Under the pieces are notes generated by a model, which did no database searches, had not been told where the DNA came from, and saw only the letters and a program-made list of their open reading frames with translations. A stretch of DNA of 64,000 bases from CAYRTD01 sp964528675 (GTDB taxonomy: Bacteria > Bacteroidota > Bacteroidia > Bacteroidales > GCA-2748055): assembly GCA_964528675.1 (NCBI GenBank), contig CAZGTU010000002.1:70580-134579 (forward strand), written 5' to 3'. The position numbers were made by a program, and so were the translations under genes. Below are positions 39,310 to 48,857 of this stretch, one piece after another; position 1 is the first letter of the stretch, and each line of letters starts with the position of its first letter.

Positions 39310-39327
39310 CAAAGAAAAAGCTTTTAT

Positions 39328-41220
39328 ATGTTAAAAAATATTCTTCATTATAAAAAACTGATTCTGCTGGCTATTATACTTTCCATAAGTTTTAGCTCAT
39401 GTGAAAGATTTTTCGATCCTGAACAGGATCTGATAGTAAAAGAGGAAGATATGTTCGCTGAGTGGTTTGATTACAGGTCTGCAGAAATGGGTTTATATTC
39501 TCTGATGCAGGATCTCGTAGATCAGATATGGGTATTGGGAGAACTACGCGGAGATCTGCTGATGGTTACTGATAATGCATCACCCGATCTCGTGAATGTC
39601 TGTAACTTCAATATCACCAGGGATAACAAATACGCTTCTCCCACTAATTTTTATCGTTTGATTGCTGCATGCAATAATTTAATTCGACAACTAAAAAGGG
39701 AACATCCGGAAGTAACGACCGGAAATGGTGAAAGTTATTCCAACTATGACAGATTATACGGTGAAGTTATGTGTACGCGTGCCTGGGCGTATTTTAATGC
39801 CGCCAGAATATACGGCAAAATTCCATACTTTCCGGAATCACTTACAACAGAAGATGAAATAGTAAAATACGTAAATTCAGGGGGCGAATTTGTCGATTCA
39901 CTCGACATTATTTATAATCCACAGGGTCATTATGATCCGAATAAATATCCCCTTTACGACACTATACGAAATGAAACGGTTGTACTCCCGAAGATTTACC
40001 TGGATATGGAAACGGTTATTGACACTTTTACAAACCAACTGGAAAATGAGGTAAATATAGTGGGGCTGATTCATAATGCAACTAATGAAGATGTAACATG
40101 GGATGTTACTATCTGGAATGAATATGCAAAACATAGTTTACTCGGTCAGATGTATCTATTCGATGGAAATTTCCAGAAAGCATGGGATCATTTTGAACCT
40201 ATATTATATGATTATAGTTCTGAAACAGAGTATATCAGATATGGTTTGGACGATAAATTTGCCAAGGAGAACTGGAAAAATATCTTTACTGCTATTGACC
40301 CTTATGAGCATATTCTTACAATATGGTTTGGTAAGTCTTACAGACAGGAGAACAGCCTTCAGAGAATGACTTCTGCATTTTCTCCCAATCAATATATGTT
40401 AAAACCAACACCTTATTGTGTTGATCAATTTGAAACCATCTGGAATGGAACAAAATTGGATGATCCGGGAAATTTGCCGCCCGATAGCACCGAGGTAGCT
40501 GATAAAGGCAAACCAGGCGATTTTTCCCGGGGTCACGGGGTTTCTTACGCTTATGTAAAAAACGGTGAGATAATGGATAAAGAAATCTTGCGTGAACAAC
40601 TTCTTAAGAGAGCAGATGGAAATTTTCGTGATGTCAAATTGTTTATGGAGAATGTAGATACTATGGCCAATAAATTCAGTATTTCAAAAAATCATTATTC
40701 CCATGATTCGCATTTTATTGTTTACAGGGCAGGTGGCATTCATCTTTATGCCGCTGAAATTTTTGCTATCTGGTATTTCGATCATGGTGGCCTTATAAGA
40801 CCCGAAACCAATAAGAGCCTGAATATTTTAAATAATGGTTTTTATGATATAGCAAGAAGTGATTACCTTCTGGGGGTAAGAGGTCGTGTAGGGTTTGGGA
40901 GCGGATACGCAGCAATAAGCCTTAGTAATATTATCTATAAACATGATCCGTATACTAACGAAATTATTGGATATAATGACTGGACCGGAAATATATTTCG
41001 GAAGCAAAGATACCTGATCGATCAGATCATGAATGAAAGAGTAAGGGAACTAGCTTTCGAAGGTGAGCGATTTTATGATCTTATGAGAGTTGCTAAACGA
41101 AGGGGAGATAATTCCTATCTTGCCGATAAGGTGGCTGCTAAATTTTCGGGAGCGAAAAGAGAAGAAATTCGCTCATTATTAATGAATGAAAACAATTGGT
41201 TTATTAATTATTTTGATTGA
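39328..41220 (+). CDS. SusD/RagB family lipoprotein (2), long form
   Basis: 630 residues, lipobox ISFSSC (Cys27). SusD features: DLVDQIWVLGELRGDLL near the N-terminus, YGEVMCTRAWAYFNAARIYG in the helical repeats, and the C-terminal signature IMNERVRELAFEGERFYDLMRVAKRRGD. It is about 140 residues longer than the other SusD of this operon; the extra length lies in the middle (about 180-250 and 380-470) and may form a larger ligand-binding lid. Partner of the preceding SusC. It is the last gene of the operon, directly followed by a terminator-like hairpin. Confidence 0.94.
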   Translation: MLKNILHYKKLILLAIILSISFSSCERFFDPEQDLIVKEEDMFAEWFDYRSAEMGLYSLMQDLVDQIWVLGELRGDLLMVTDNASPDLVNVCNFNITRDNKYASPTNFYRLIAACNNLIRQLKREHPEVTTGNGESYSNYDRLYGEVMCTRAWAYFNAARIYGKIPYFPESLTTEDEIVKYVNSGGEFVDSLDIIYNPQGHYDPNKYPLYDTIRNETVVLPKIYLDMETVIDTFTNQLENEVNIVGLIHNATNEDVTWDVTIWNEYAKHSLLGQMYLFDGNFQKAWDHFEPILYDYSSETEYIRYGLDDKFAKENWKNIFTAIDPYEHILTIWFGKSYRQENSLQRMTSAFSPNQYMLKPTPYCVDQFETIWNGTKLDDPGNLPPDSTEVADKGKPGDFSRGHGVSYAYVKNGEIMDKEILREQLLKRADGNFRDVKLFMENVDTMANKFSISKNHYSHDSHFIVYRAGGIHLYAAEIFAIWYFDHGGLIRPETNKSLNILNNGFYDIARSDYLLGVRGRVGFGSGYAAISLSNIIYKHDPYTNEIIGYNDWTGNIFRKQRYLIDQIMNERVRELAFEGERFYDLMRVAKRRGDNSYLADKVAAKFSGAKREEIRSLLMNENNWFINYFD

Positions 41221-41237
41221 TCCTAAATTAGGATTTT
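41220..41237 (+). terminator. Terminator-like hairpin after second SusD
   Basis: ATCCTA (41220-41225) pairs with TAGGAT (41229-41234) across a 3-base loop and is followed by TTT (41235-41237). The stem begins at the last base of the SusD stop codon. It is short and only moderately GC-rich, but its position before the separate sigma gene supports a termination role. Confidence 0.4.
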
Positions 41238-41277
41238 AAAAATTTCAAGAATATTACCATTCTTTCAATTGGGGAAA

Positions 41278-41285
41278 TATTTTTG
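41278..41285 (+). promoter_or_regulatory. Candidate -7 box for the ECF sigma gene
   Basis: TATTTTTG matches the Bacteroidota -7 consensus TAnnTTTG and would give a leader of about 30 bases before ATG 41321. No good TTTG is present at the expected -33 distance. An overlapping alternative, TATTTTGG at 41286-41293, has a weak TTTC at 41263-41266. Confidence 0.3.
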
Positions 41286-41320
41286 TATTTTGGGGGTATC
41301 TAACTAAACTACTTTTTACT

Positions 41321-41881
41321 ATGTCAGCCACACACATGAAATCGCTTTTGGGGAGATTCAAGGATGGTGATATTCAGGCATTCAACAAGGTATATGTCCT
41401 TTATAGCGATAGATTGTATTCATTTTCACTGGGCTTGCTCAAGGACTCACATAAATCACAAGAAGTTGTGCAGGAGGTATTTATTACCTTATGGGAAAAA
41501 AAAGATCAGATTAATACGGATTTAAATTTTGAAAATTATTTATTTACCATAACACACAATTCTATAAAAAAAGTTTTCAGGAAAAGATTGATCGAAATTA
41601 AAGTCAAGGAACAACTTGTTCACAATGAGAAGAATAGTAAGGTTAATCTTGAAAATGAGATGATATATAATGATTTGCTTGTTATTGCAGAAAGGAGCAT
41701 AGAAAAATTGCCAGCCAAGAGAAAGCAAGTCTATAAGATGAGCCGACAGCAAGGGTTGAAAATCAAAGAAATAGCTAATAAATTAAAAATTTCTACAAGA
41801 ACAGTGGAATGTCATCTTTCAAAGGCACTCAAGTTTCTCAAAAAGGAAATAAATAATGATTTATTGCATTTGAATGAATAA
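41321..41881 (+). CDS. ECF-type RNA polymerase sigma factor (FecI-like, Bacteroidota group)
   Basis: 186 residues. Region 2 is at about 10-80 (FNKVYVLYSDRLYSFSLGLL, then QEVVQEVFITLWEKKDQI). Region 4 is at about 120-175 (LPAKRKQVYKMSRQQGLKIK, then a helix-turn-helix with ISTRTVECHLSKALKFLK). This is the small sigma factor type controlled by FecR anti-sigma factors and STN-domain SusC transporters. No FecR gene is adjacent; the only one in the window is at 55665-56870, in the convergent operon whose last gene ends 17 bases from this stop. Likely role: transcription of the minus-strand operon, and possibly others, when its glycan is present. Confidence 0.95.
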   Translation: MSATHMKSLLGRFKDGDIQAFNKVYVLYSDRLYSFSLGLLKDSHKSQEVVQEVFITLWEKKDQINTDLNFENYLFTITHNSIKKVFRKRLIEIKVKEQLVHNEKNSKVNLENEMIYNDLLVIAERSIEKLPAKRKQVYKMSRQQGLKIKEIANKLKISTRTVECHLSKALKFLKKEINNDLLHLNE

Positions 41882-41898
41882 GCCATTTAGCTCTCCAC

Positions 41899-44019
41899 TT
41901 AAAAGTGATAAAAATACTCCCAATCTATAGTTTCTTCTGTAAATCCAGGTCTTACCCATTTTAAATCTAGATATGCTTTTGAGGACGTCCCGCTTTTATA
42001 AGTGATTTGAACCGGATGAAGACCTCTGTCAAGGAAAATTACAGATGTTTTTAAGGAACCTGGGGAATAAGCCATATCGGCATCAATTACAGTAGCATCA
42101 TGAATGCGCAACACAGCTCCTCCATCGGTTTTCAATTTGAACTCATACTTTCCTGTTTTCGGAACCTTAATCATCCCATCGAATGCTATCACAAATTCTT
42201 CCATATTCTGAGCCATATCACAACTAAAATCTTCAATCTCACCTTTTTTGATTACACTTGTCTCAATGGTTTTAACATCCGGTGTCCAGGGAACAACTAT
42301 ATTATAAAGTTTATACTTTAACCCCTCTTCTATCTCTTTGCCGGGATTAATTGCCGGAACCGGTATACTATCATATGGTCTTGGGGCAGATTTGTTAATC
42401 CTTCTTGCCTGAAGTGCTTTTTCTTTCATTTTTTTCTGAAGATCGTTAAAAAAAGAATTTGTTCCTGCGAGATTATTTTCTTCTCCCGGATCTTTTTTTG
42501 TATCATATATCCTGAAGTCATCCTGGTGGGACTGAATATTATAACGAATTCCTTTGTATCCTTCAAGATATAATACCTGCATTTCCCCTCTTTTCATGCC
42601 CTTATGAGAGGAATGAAAATTATCATAGGAAGGTGTTGTTCCTCCCACCCTGTATTCAATATATATCTTTGATGGCACATTATCCTGTTCTGCAAATAAA
42701 ATAGGTAAAAGCGATACGCCATCAGTATTGGCCGGAGCAGGAAGGTTTGCAAGCCGGGCAAATGTTGGAAGCCAGTCATGAAATCCTGTAGGAGTATAAT
42801 TTTCCATTCCCGCAGGTATGCGTCCCGGCCATCTTGCCAACAAGGGGGTTCTAATTCCTCCTTCCCAGGTATCGCGTTTAATACCATCAAAATTTCCGTA
42901 ACTTTCAAAAAAATCCGGTTTGTATTCTCCATAACCATAGGATACTGAAAGGGGGCCATTATCTGAGGCGAAAATAACCAAGGTTTTGTCATCAATTTTC
43001 AGGTCTTTTAACAATTGTAAAATATCACCGGTTCCATTATCGATTCTGCGAACCATACTGGCAAATCTTTTATAAGCTTCCGGCCATTCCTGCTTTGCAT
43101 AATCCGGATGTATATATGTATCTACCTCTCCCTTTGCGGTATTAATGTAATTGCCAGTTTCACCGATAAATTTTAATCCTCCTTCAATTCCTCCTCCTTC
43201 GGGATAGGGGGTAGATGCAACCTGAAGTCCTGCATGAGGAGTATCATAGGCAAGGTACATGAAAAATGGCTGATCGGAATTCGATTTATTATGATCGATT
43301 ATCCATCTTTTAGCTTCGGCAGTGAAAAGATCAGTAGTATAACAACCTTTCAATTTATCAGAAATTTCTTCAGATCCGGAATATAATTCTACCGGACCAC
43401 GCTCGGGAGCTTTATGAGCCGGATAGTGATTATGGCCATCTGTATGTCTTACATAACCAAAAAAGTGATCAAATCCCCGTTTGGTAGGATAGGCTTCCCA
43501 TGTAGATGGGCTGTTTCCTTCTTTTCCCTGCAAACCATATTTTCCAATGATTGACGTAGCGTAGCCTGCTTCTTTCAAAACAGTAGCAAGTGTATGATTA
43601 TCAGGCAGGGCTTTATCAAACTGGTTATTTCGTATTTCCGTATTTCCCTGGTGAACACCCCTGAGCAAACTTGCTCTGGACGGAGCACAAACAGGGGCAG
43701 CAACATAATGCCGCTGGAGAATCATTCCCTCCTTTGCCATTTTATCAAGGTTGGGGGTCTTATGATAGGGTTTTCCTTCACTCTTACGCTGATTTTGGAA
43801 TAGAACTCCGATATCTCCGTAGCCAAGATCATCGGTAAGAATGAAAATAATATTTGGGGGATCATTTATTATGGTATTCTTATTTTTTTCCAGTACTCTT
43901 TCATCTGTCCATGACGTCCTGACGATATGATCATAGATGAAGAGGGATTTGTGACTTTTAACACTTGCGGAAGTACTTAATAATAACGTACTGAAAATGT
44001 AAATGAACTTATTAATCAT
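41899..44019 (-). CDS. S1 family sulfatase with C-terminal PA14-like domain
   Basis: 706 residues, signal peptide about 1-18. The core (about 50-555) starts NIIFILTDDLGYGDIGV with the metal-binding Asp pair and has the modification motif VCAPSRAS, with Cys111 to be converted to formylglycine by a maturase not present in the window. Further S1 landmarks are GKYGLQGKEG, FMYLAYDTPHAGL and VIFASDNGPLSVS. Residues about 585-700 (FDGMIKVPKTGKYEFKLKTDGGAVLRIHD) look like a PA14 domain, a likely carbohydrate-binding add-on. It removes sulfate esters from a sugar unit. It is 3 bases downstream of GH2, the end of the minus-strand operon. Confidence 0.93.
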   Translation of the reverse strand: MINKFIYIFSTLLLSTSASVKSHKSLFIYDHIVRTSWTDERVLEKNKNTIINDPPNIIFILTDDLGYGDIGVLFQNQRKSEGKPYHKTPNLDKMAKEGMILQRHYVAAPVCAPSRASLLRGVHQGNTEIRNNQFDKALPDNHTLATVLKEAGYATSIIGKYGLQGKEGNSPSTWEAYPTKRGFDHFFGYVRHTDGHNHYPAHKAPERGPVELYSGSEEISDKLKGCYTTDLFTAEAKRWIIDHNKSNSDQPFFMYLAYDTPHAGLQVASTPYPEGGGIEGGLKFIGETGNYINTAKGEVDTYIHPDYAKQEWPEAYKRFASMVRRIDNGTGDILQLLKDLKIDDKTLVIFASDNGPLSVSYGYGEYKPDFFESYGNFDGIKRDTWEGGIRTPLLARWPGRIPAGMENYTPTGFHDWLPTFARLANLPAPANTDGVSLLPILFAEQDNVPSKIYIEYRVGGTTPSYDNFHSSHKGMKRGEMQVLYLEGYKGIRYNIQSHQDDFRIYDTKKDPGEENNLAGTNSFFNDLQKKMKEKALQARRINKSAPRPYDSIPVPAINPGKEIEEGLKYKLYNIVVPWTPDVKTIETSVIKKGEIEDFSCDMAQNMEEFVIAFDGMIKVPKTGKYEFKLKTDGGAVLRIHDATVIDADMAYSPGSLKTSVIFLDRGLHPVQITYKSGTSSKAYLDLKWVRPGFTEETIDWEYFYHF

Positions 44020-44022
44020 GAT

Positions 44023-46950
44023 TTAGTTATTGAGTTTTTGATTTATCAATACTACAGAACCGCTTATTTCTTCCTCAGAAATGATGTTTTTGATATAGTT
44101 TCCCCATAATAAATCTGCATAATCCCAATGATCATTGATAATAAGAACCGGATCATTATATATCCTGTCAAACCTGCAGGCCTGGGTTCCGTCCGAATGA
44201 ACTTTTATCTGATTATTACCTTCTGATATCAGAGAATAAACAAAAAAGTTTTCCTTGAGTGATCTGGTCATATTTGTGTAATCAGGTCTATTTTCGGGTC
44301 CAAAGTAATAAAATGAACCGGTATCAAAAATCCAGTCATGATCAGGTTTTTTACGATAATGCATTTCCGGTTGATAAGAAATTTCTGCCTCTCCCTTTAA
44401 TTTTCCAATGTCATCATCAGGATAAAATGTGAAATATCCATTTCTGTCCCATTTTTCCTGCAGTAAATTCTCGGAAATAATGAGTTTTATTCCGGATTCC
44501 TGGATCTTTCTGCCTTCAGGCAGATCTGAGAGAGTATAATTAATTTTGAGTATGCCCTTTTCATCGGCTGTAACTGTAAAGCGTGCACTGATACTGTCAT
44601 ATTTCCCTTCAGTATTGATGGTTAATATCCCTTCATTGAACTGATAGTCGAAATCATCACATCTCCAGTTTTTTGCCAGATCATCGATGGCTTCAACATG
44701 GTATTTTGATATTCCCCTTAATATCCTGAAATTGGCATAAGGTCCTGATTTTATCAATACTTCATCTTTTACTTTCAGCTCATTTATTAAACCGCTATTT
44801 TTATTTAACAGCATTGAATAGTCCTTTCCCGTTACTTTCACAAAATCATCCAGTTCTTCCGTTTGTAACTCACCCTTTTCATGTTTAAGGACTTTTATTT
44901 CTTTTTCTCCTATAAGAAGCTGATATACATCAACCAGCAGGGTGTCATATTGATAAAATTCCAATTTTAATGATTTCCCATTTTTCCAATCTGAAGCCGG
45001 AATTGTTATAAATCCTGATTTATGGGGTTCAATATTCATATCATAAATAAGTCCCGATTGATCTTCATATTCCCAATTAACTTTCAATTCATTCAGATTG
45101 GTATGGTCAAACCGGTTTAAGACAGGTAGTTTAATATCTTTTTCCGGCTCAAATTTTTCAATCCTTTTAACAAGAATTTTTACAGGCGAATAGGCTTTTT
45201 TTGTTCCCCAGAATTCGGGTTTCTTCCTTCGCCAGGTATCGATAATGCCCCATTCACCATATCCAACACAATGTCCTTTAAATTCGAGGTTTCCTTTATG
45301 GATTCCCCAGATTTCTCCTTCGCCGGGTAATGAGTCAGGTAACATGAAGGTTTCATCGATCATTCCCCATATGGCTCCTCCAAGTCCGCCATCAGATTTA
45401 AATGTATTGATCCACATGCTGTCCAGGCTCTGTGCCCAGAAGCTTCTTACATTTGGATCCTGCCTGATGGTCATTCTGTTATAACAGGGTACATGAGCCC
45501 ATTCGTCGCTGAGTGCGGGCATTTTTTCATATTCGAAGCCATATACTCCCAGCCGCGATCTGTCATTTCCCTTCCAGGTGGGATAGTGTACACTCAGAAT
45601 ATCATATACTACAACAGTATCGGGAACCGTATACGGAAAACTTAATATTACAGGCCTGGTAGGTTCGTTCTCCTTTATCCAGTCATAGGATTTTTGAATA
45701 TTCTGTCCGTATTCGCATTCGTTTGCAACAGACCAGATAATTATACTCGGATGGTTCCGGTGATTATGAATCATTTCCCTGATCTGGGATAAATATCTTT
45801 CTTCATACACGGGATTATCGGTTGTTTGTTTTTTCTGAAAACATACCGCCGATTCGTCTTCCACATAAATTCCAAATTCATCACAATACCTTAAGAAATC
45901 TTCTGAAGGCGGATAATGTGAGGTTCGAATGAAATTCATATTGGCCTCTTTGGCCAGAATTACATCCAGTTTATCATATTCAGGAGTTGATAAACGCCCG
46001 AGAGTTGGATGGATGTCATGCCGGCATGCACCTCTTAGTTTTACTTCATTTCCATTGACCAATAGCTTATTTCCTTCTATTTCTACTTCTCTGAAGCCTA
46101 TTTTAAAATTTTTATTGAAGGTTTCTTTTCTTTCTTCAATAATAATTGCAGTTAAATTATAAAGATTTGGATGTTCAGCATCCCATTTCAGAGGATCTTT
46201 TACATGCATATTGAGGTTCCCTGACTGTTTTGTATTTTCATGTTCAAGAATCTTGATTATTTCACCATTGGCATCAGAAAGCTCGAACTTTATATTTACC
46301 GGATGCTGACGGGATAATTCGTAGCTGATCATCAGTTCTGCATTCCGGTAATTTTTATCAAGATCTGTTACAAAAAATAGTTTGCTAAAATGCTGATCAG
46401 GCAGGGCAATAAGTTCAACATCCCTTAAAATTCCTCCAATCTGATGCTTTGCATACCGGCTGCCGGCAGAAATATCATCATCCATATCGGTAATTTCGAC
46501 GGTCAATTCCGATTCCTTTCCCGGTGTAACATATGGGGTAATATCACATTCCCATTTGGTAAATCCTCCATGGTGGTCTTTAATGAAATTTCCGTTAATC
46601 CATACTCTTGCATAACTATAGGTTCCATGGAAATTTATTAATATCCGTTTACCTTCATAATCTTCAGGGATCATAAAGGATTTTTTATAAACAAAAGGTT
46701 TATTCCCTTCGATAGGAAATCCCTGCATCTGACACTCACCGGGTACCTGAATGTCTGTCCACTGACCGGTGTTGATTTCTTTGGACCAGAAATTTTCCGG
46801 AGGATGCATCGAAGATTTCCAGGTACCATTTAATGAGATGACAGGATCTTTTACACCTGCCACGGTAATTTCATTTCCTTCCTTGGCCAGTCGACAACTC
46901 AATATTGAGAAAATGCCTAAAAGGATAAGAGAAATTAATCTTATTTTCAT
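44023..46950 (-). CDS. GH2 family beta-glycosidase, large (beta-galactosidase type) lipoprotein
   Basis: 975 residues, lipobox SILSC (Cys19). The five-domain LacZ-like plan is visible: sugar-binding domain (about 35-190), Ig-like domain (190-290), TIM barrel (290-600) with SVANECEYG (acid/base Glu411) and SDEWAHV (nucleophile Glu483), another Ig-like domain (620-700), and a large C-terminal beta-sandwich (720-970). The LacZ counterparts are GNESGHG and EYAHAMGNS. Likely exo-beta-galactosidase on outer-membrane- or periplasm-facing oligosaccharides. It is only distantly similar to the GH2 at 14193. Immediately followed by the sulfatase, suggesting desulfation and exo-cleavage work in turn. Confidence 0.94.
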   Translation of the reverse strand: MKIRLISLILLGIFSILSCRLAKEGNEITVAGVKDPVISLNGTWKSSMHPPENFWSKEINTGQWTDIQVPGECQMQGFPIEGNKPFVYKKSFMIPEDYEGKRILINFHGTYSYARVWINGNFIKDHHGGFTKWECDITPYVTPGKESELTVEITDMDDDISAGSRYAKHQIGGILRDVELIALPDQHFSKLFFVTDLDKNYRNAELMISYELSRQHPVNIKFELSDANGEIIKILEHENTKQSGNLNMHVKDPLKWDAEHPNLYNLTAIIIEERKETFNKNFKIGFREVEIEGNKLLVNGNEVKLRGACRHDIHPTLGRLSTPEYDKLDVILAKEANMNFIRTSHYPPSEDFLRYCDEFGIYVEDESAVCFQKKQTTDNPVYEERYLSQIREMIHNHRNHPSIIIWSVANECEYGQNIQKSYDWIKENEPTRPVILSFPYTVPDTVVVYDILSVHYPTWKGNDRSRLGVYGFEYEKMPALSDEWAHVPCYNRMTIRQDPNVRSFWAQSLDSMWINTFKSDGGLGGAIWGMIDETFMLPDSLPGEGEIWGIHKGNLEFKGHCVGYGEWGIIDTWRRKKPEFWGTKKAYSPVKILVKRIEKFEPEKDIKLPVLNRFDHTNLNELKVNWEYEDQSGLIYDMNIEPHKSGFITIPASDWKNGKSLKLEFYQYDTLLVDVYQLLIGEKEIKVLKHEKGELQTEELDDFVKVTGKDYSMLLNKNSGLINELKVKDEVLIKSGPYANFRILRGISKYHVEAIDDLAKNWRCDDFDYQFNEGILTINTEGKYDSISARFTVTADEKGILKINYTLSDLPEGRKIQESGIKLIISENLLQEKWDRNGYFTFYPDDDIGKLKGEAEISYQPEMHYRKKPDHDWIFDTGSFYYFGPENRPDYTNMTRSLKENFFVYSLISEGNNQIKVHSDGTQACRFDRIYNDPVLIINDHWDYADLLWGNYIKNIISEEEISGSVVLINQKLNN

Positions 46951-46988
46951 AATAGCAAGAATTTATTCTGAACAGCTAAGTGCTCACT

Positions 46989-47010
46989 GTTTACCGTTTA
47001 ACCGTTAACC
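46989..47010. repeat. Short tandem GTTTAACC-type repeats between genes
   Basis: GTTTACC (46989-46995), GTTTAACC (46996-47003) and GTTAACC (47004-47010) lie head-to-tail in the 62-base spacer before the GH2 gene (minus strand). Similar short tandem motifs are common in Bacteroidota spacers; function unknown. Confidence 0.45.
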
Positions 47011-47012
47011 CT

Positions 47013-48062
47013 TCACCTCTCCTTCCGCGGATCATACAACATAAGCTCAGTCAACCTCTCCCGCATTTCTTTAAGATCATTTACATAGGCGTAACTTCGG
47101 TTTCTGTCCGGTTGTACTGTGTAGGATATGATACTATCCTTACCAACTGTGATATTTCCCGGTGAGGAAATATCCCACAGGTTGTGCAACTCAGGTTTTG
47201 AACCGAAAAATACCCTTAACTGATCCCAAGTTGGACGGCTCCTTGCGGTTCCGTCATAATATTCTTCGTATGATCTCCGGATGATATGATCTTCTCTTAG
47301 CTGTTGGAGAGCTGATCCGATCTTAAGATCATCGCCACTGCCACCGGCATATACCATAGGAATTTCGACAGGAATTAACGAAAGTTCTCCACTTGCTGCT
47401 TCAAGATCCATATAATAGTTATATCCGCACTTTCCCTGAGGTAATCCACCGTTACCGTTGCCGCCGGCTGCGTATAGTTTTATTTTTTTCCTTATCAGAT
47501 CCACTCCGTTTAAAGGACTGATCTCATCCGGGGGAGAGTTAAGGAGATTGTAGATATTAGTGGCAGGCCCCACCACGATGAGTGTTACGCTGCTATCAGG
47601 CTGGGAGGCAAGTACTTTACGATACAGATTCACCACATCAGGAGCCGATTGCTGTGTCAGGCTGTGTGGATATTCGTCCAGGACGGATTCCATGTATTCA
47701 TCACGTGCATAAGGCGCATTTTCCTTAATAGTGCCGATTGGCAGTTCCGGTCTTCCATACCATGTATTAACAGCATGAACAAAGGGAACTCCAGCTTCGT
47801 GCCCAATCACAACTCCAATAGCCAGAATTTCAATCTCATTGCGGTCGGCAAGGGCATGCAAAACCGCCAGGGCACCCGCATCATCAACATCTCCGCCAAC
47901 ATCAGTATCAAAGATCACCTTTTCGGCAGATGCCTCCTGATTACCAAATTTTTCTGCAGACTTTTCTGACGAAGACTGATTTTCGTTTGAAAGTTTACAA
48001 GCTGATAGCAAGAATAAAATAATAAAAAGCAACCAGTTTAGGTTCGGTATTTTTGCAGTCAT
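47013..48062 (-). CDS. Nucleoside-hydrolase-like (IUNH superfamily) lipoprotein
   Basis: 349 residues, lipobox LLSAC (Cys22), then a low-complexity linker. The Asp cluster FDTDVGGDVDD (Asp52, 54, 58, 60, 61) corresponds to the calcium/catalytic DxDPGxDD of inosine-uridine nucleoside hydrolases, but with two extra residues before the final DD. LIVVGPATNIYNLL is the second family strand. Classical members hydrolyse the N-glycosidic bond of nucleosides in the cytosol. A lipid-anchored copy in a polysaccharide operon suggests salvage of a glycosylamine-like or ribosyl substrate, or a repurposed glycoside hydrolase; this is inference. It is most like the gene at 62154. Confidence 0.85.
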   Translation of the reverse strand: MTAKIPNLNWLLFIILFLLSACKLSNENQSSSEKSAEKFGNQEASAEKVIFDTDVGGDVDDAGALAVLHALADRNEIEILAIGVVIGHEAGVPFVHAVNTWYGRPELPIGTIKENAPYARDEYMESVLDEYPHSLTQQSAPDVVNLYRKVLASQPDSSVTLIVVGPATNIYNLLNSPPDEISPLNGVDLIRKKIKLYAAGGNGNGGLPQGKCGYNYYMDLEAASGELSLIPVEIPMVYAGGSGDDLKIGSALQQLREDHIIRRSYEEYYDGTARSRPTWDQLRVFFGSKPELHNLWDISSPGNITVGKDSIISYTVQPDRNRSYAYVNDLKEMRERLTELMLYDPRKER

Positions 48063-48083
48063 AATAGATGTAAATAATTACTG

Positions 48084-48740
48084 TTAAATGAAAATTTCTG
48101 AACCATAAAAATAATCGCAGCCTGCCATTGTGGCTACAATACCCGAACCAGTGGCATCAATCACAACTTCAGCTTCAATATCCTTCGTTCTGCCAACTTT
48201 TTCGAATACACGAACGCCCCGGATAATGTTCCTGTTTCCTCCTTCACTTATTATTACATTGACCACAGGGCTTCCTCCCATAAAATGAAGGTTCTTTTCT
48301 GCTTTCAGTTTTTCTGTTATTACCCTCAGCCAGGCAGAAGGCATAAACCAGCGCTCATGCCAACGTTGATCTTGAGAAACTTTAGTCATATCATAATCCC
48401 GGTCGAGCATATCAACCATTTCTTTGAAAATACCTACACGAGGACCGCCGCAAAGCATGGACACATAATTATCAACAGGGGCACCACCGGGGATCATATC
48501 TTCTTCAATAAGTACTACATCAGCCCCGGTTCTGGCAGCTGCAATTGCTGCAGGAACACCTGAAGCACCGGCTCCGATCACAAGCACATCTGTCTTTAGG
48601 GAATTCACAAGATTTTCATATTTTCGAAGCTGAACAGGGCCGGGAATATTATCTTTTGCCGAACTTGAAAGAGGAGAGAACATAAGGGATGCGGAACCCA
48701 GCCCGGCATACTTCAGGAAATTTCGTCTGTTTGATTTCAT
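48084..48740 (-). pseudogene. FAD-dependent oxidoreductase, truncated after first FAD-binding segment
   Basis: 218 residues. A Tat-like signal (RRNFLK at about residues 5-10) precedes the dinucleotide motif VLVIGAGASGVPAA (about 53-66) and PGGAPVDNYVSMLCGG. The protein then stops right after EVVIDATGSGIVATMAGCDY, the strand that in full-length relatives (450-600 residues, PF12831-type) sits near the middle. The substrate domain and second FAD contact are therefore missing, and the next gene begins 21 bases later with no remnant. It is most likely a deletion derivative. A short functional form is possible because the frame is intact and codon use looks normal. Confidence 0.7.
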
Positions 48741-48857
48741 AAGCTGAAGATTTAAATATTTGTAAAGCGATTTTTAAGCCAATATAAATTCTTATTCTCC
48801 GGGACATTTCCAAAGAATAAGAATATACCCAATATGTAACGTTCTTCCTAAACCGTA

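Noticed and set aside
41896..41907. CACT-TAAA-AGTG hairpin at the convergent sigma/sulfatase junction, as a bidirectional terminator
   Set aside because: The stem is only four base pairs and lies partly inside the sulfatase coding end; too weak to call.
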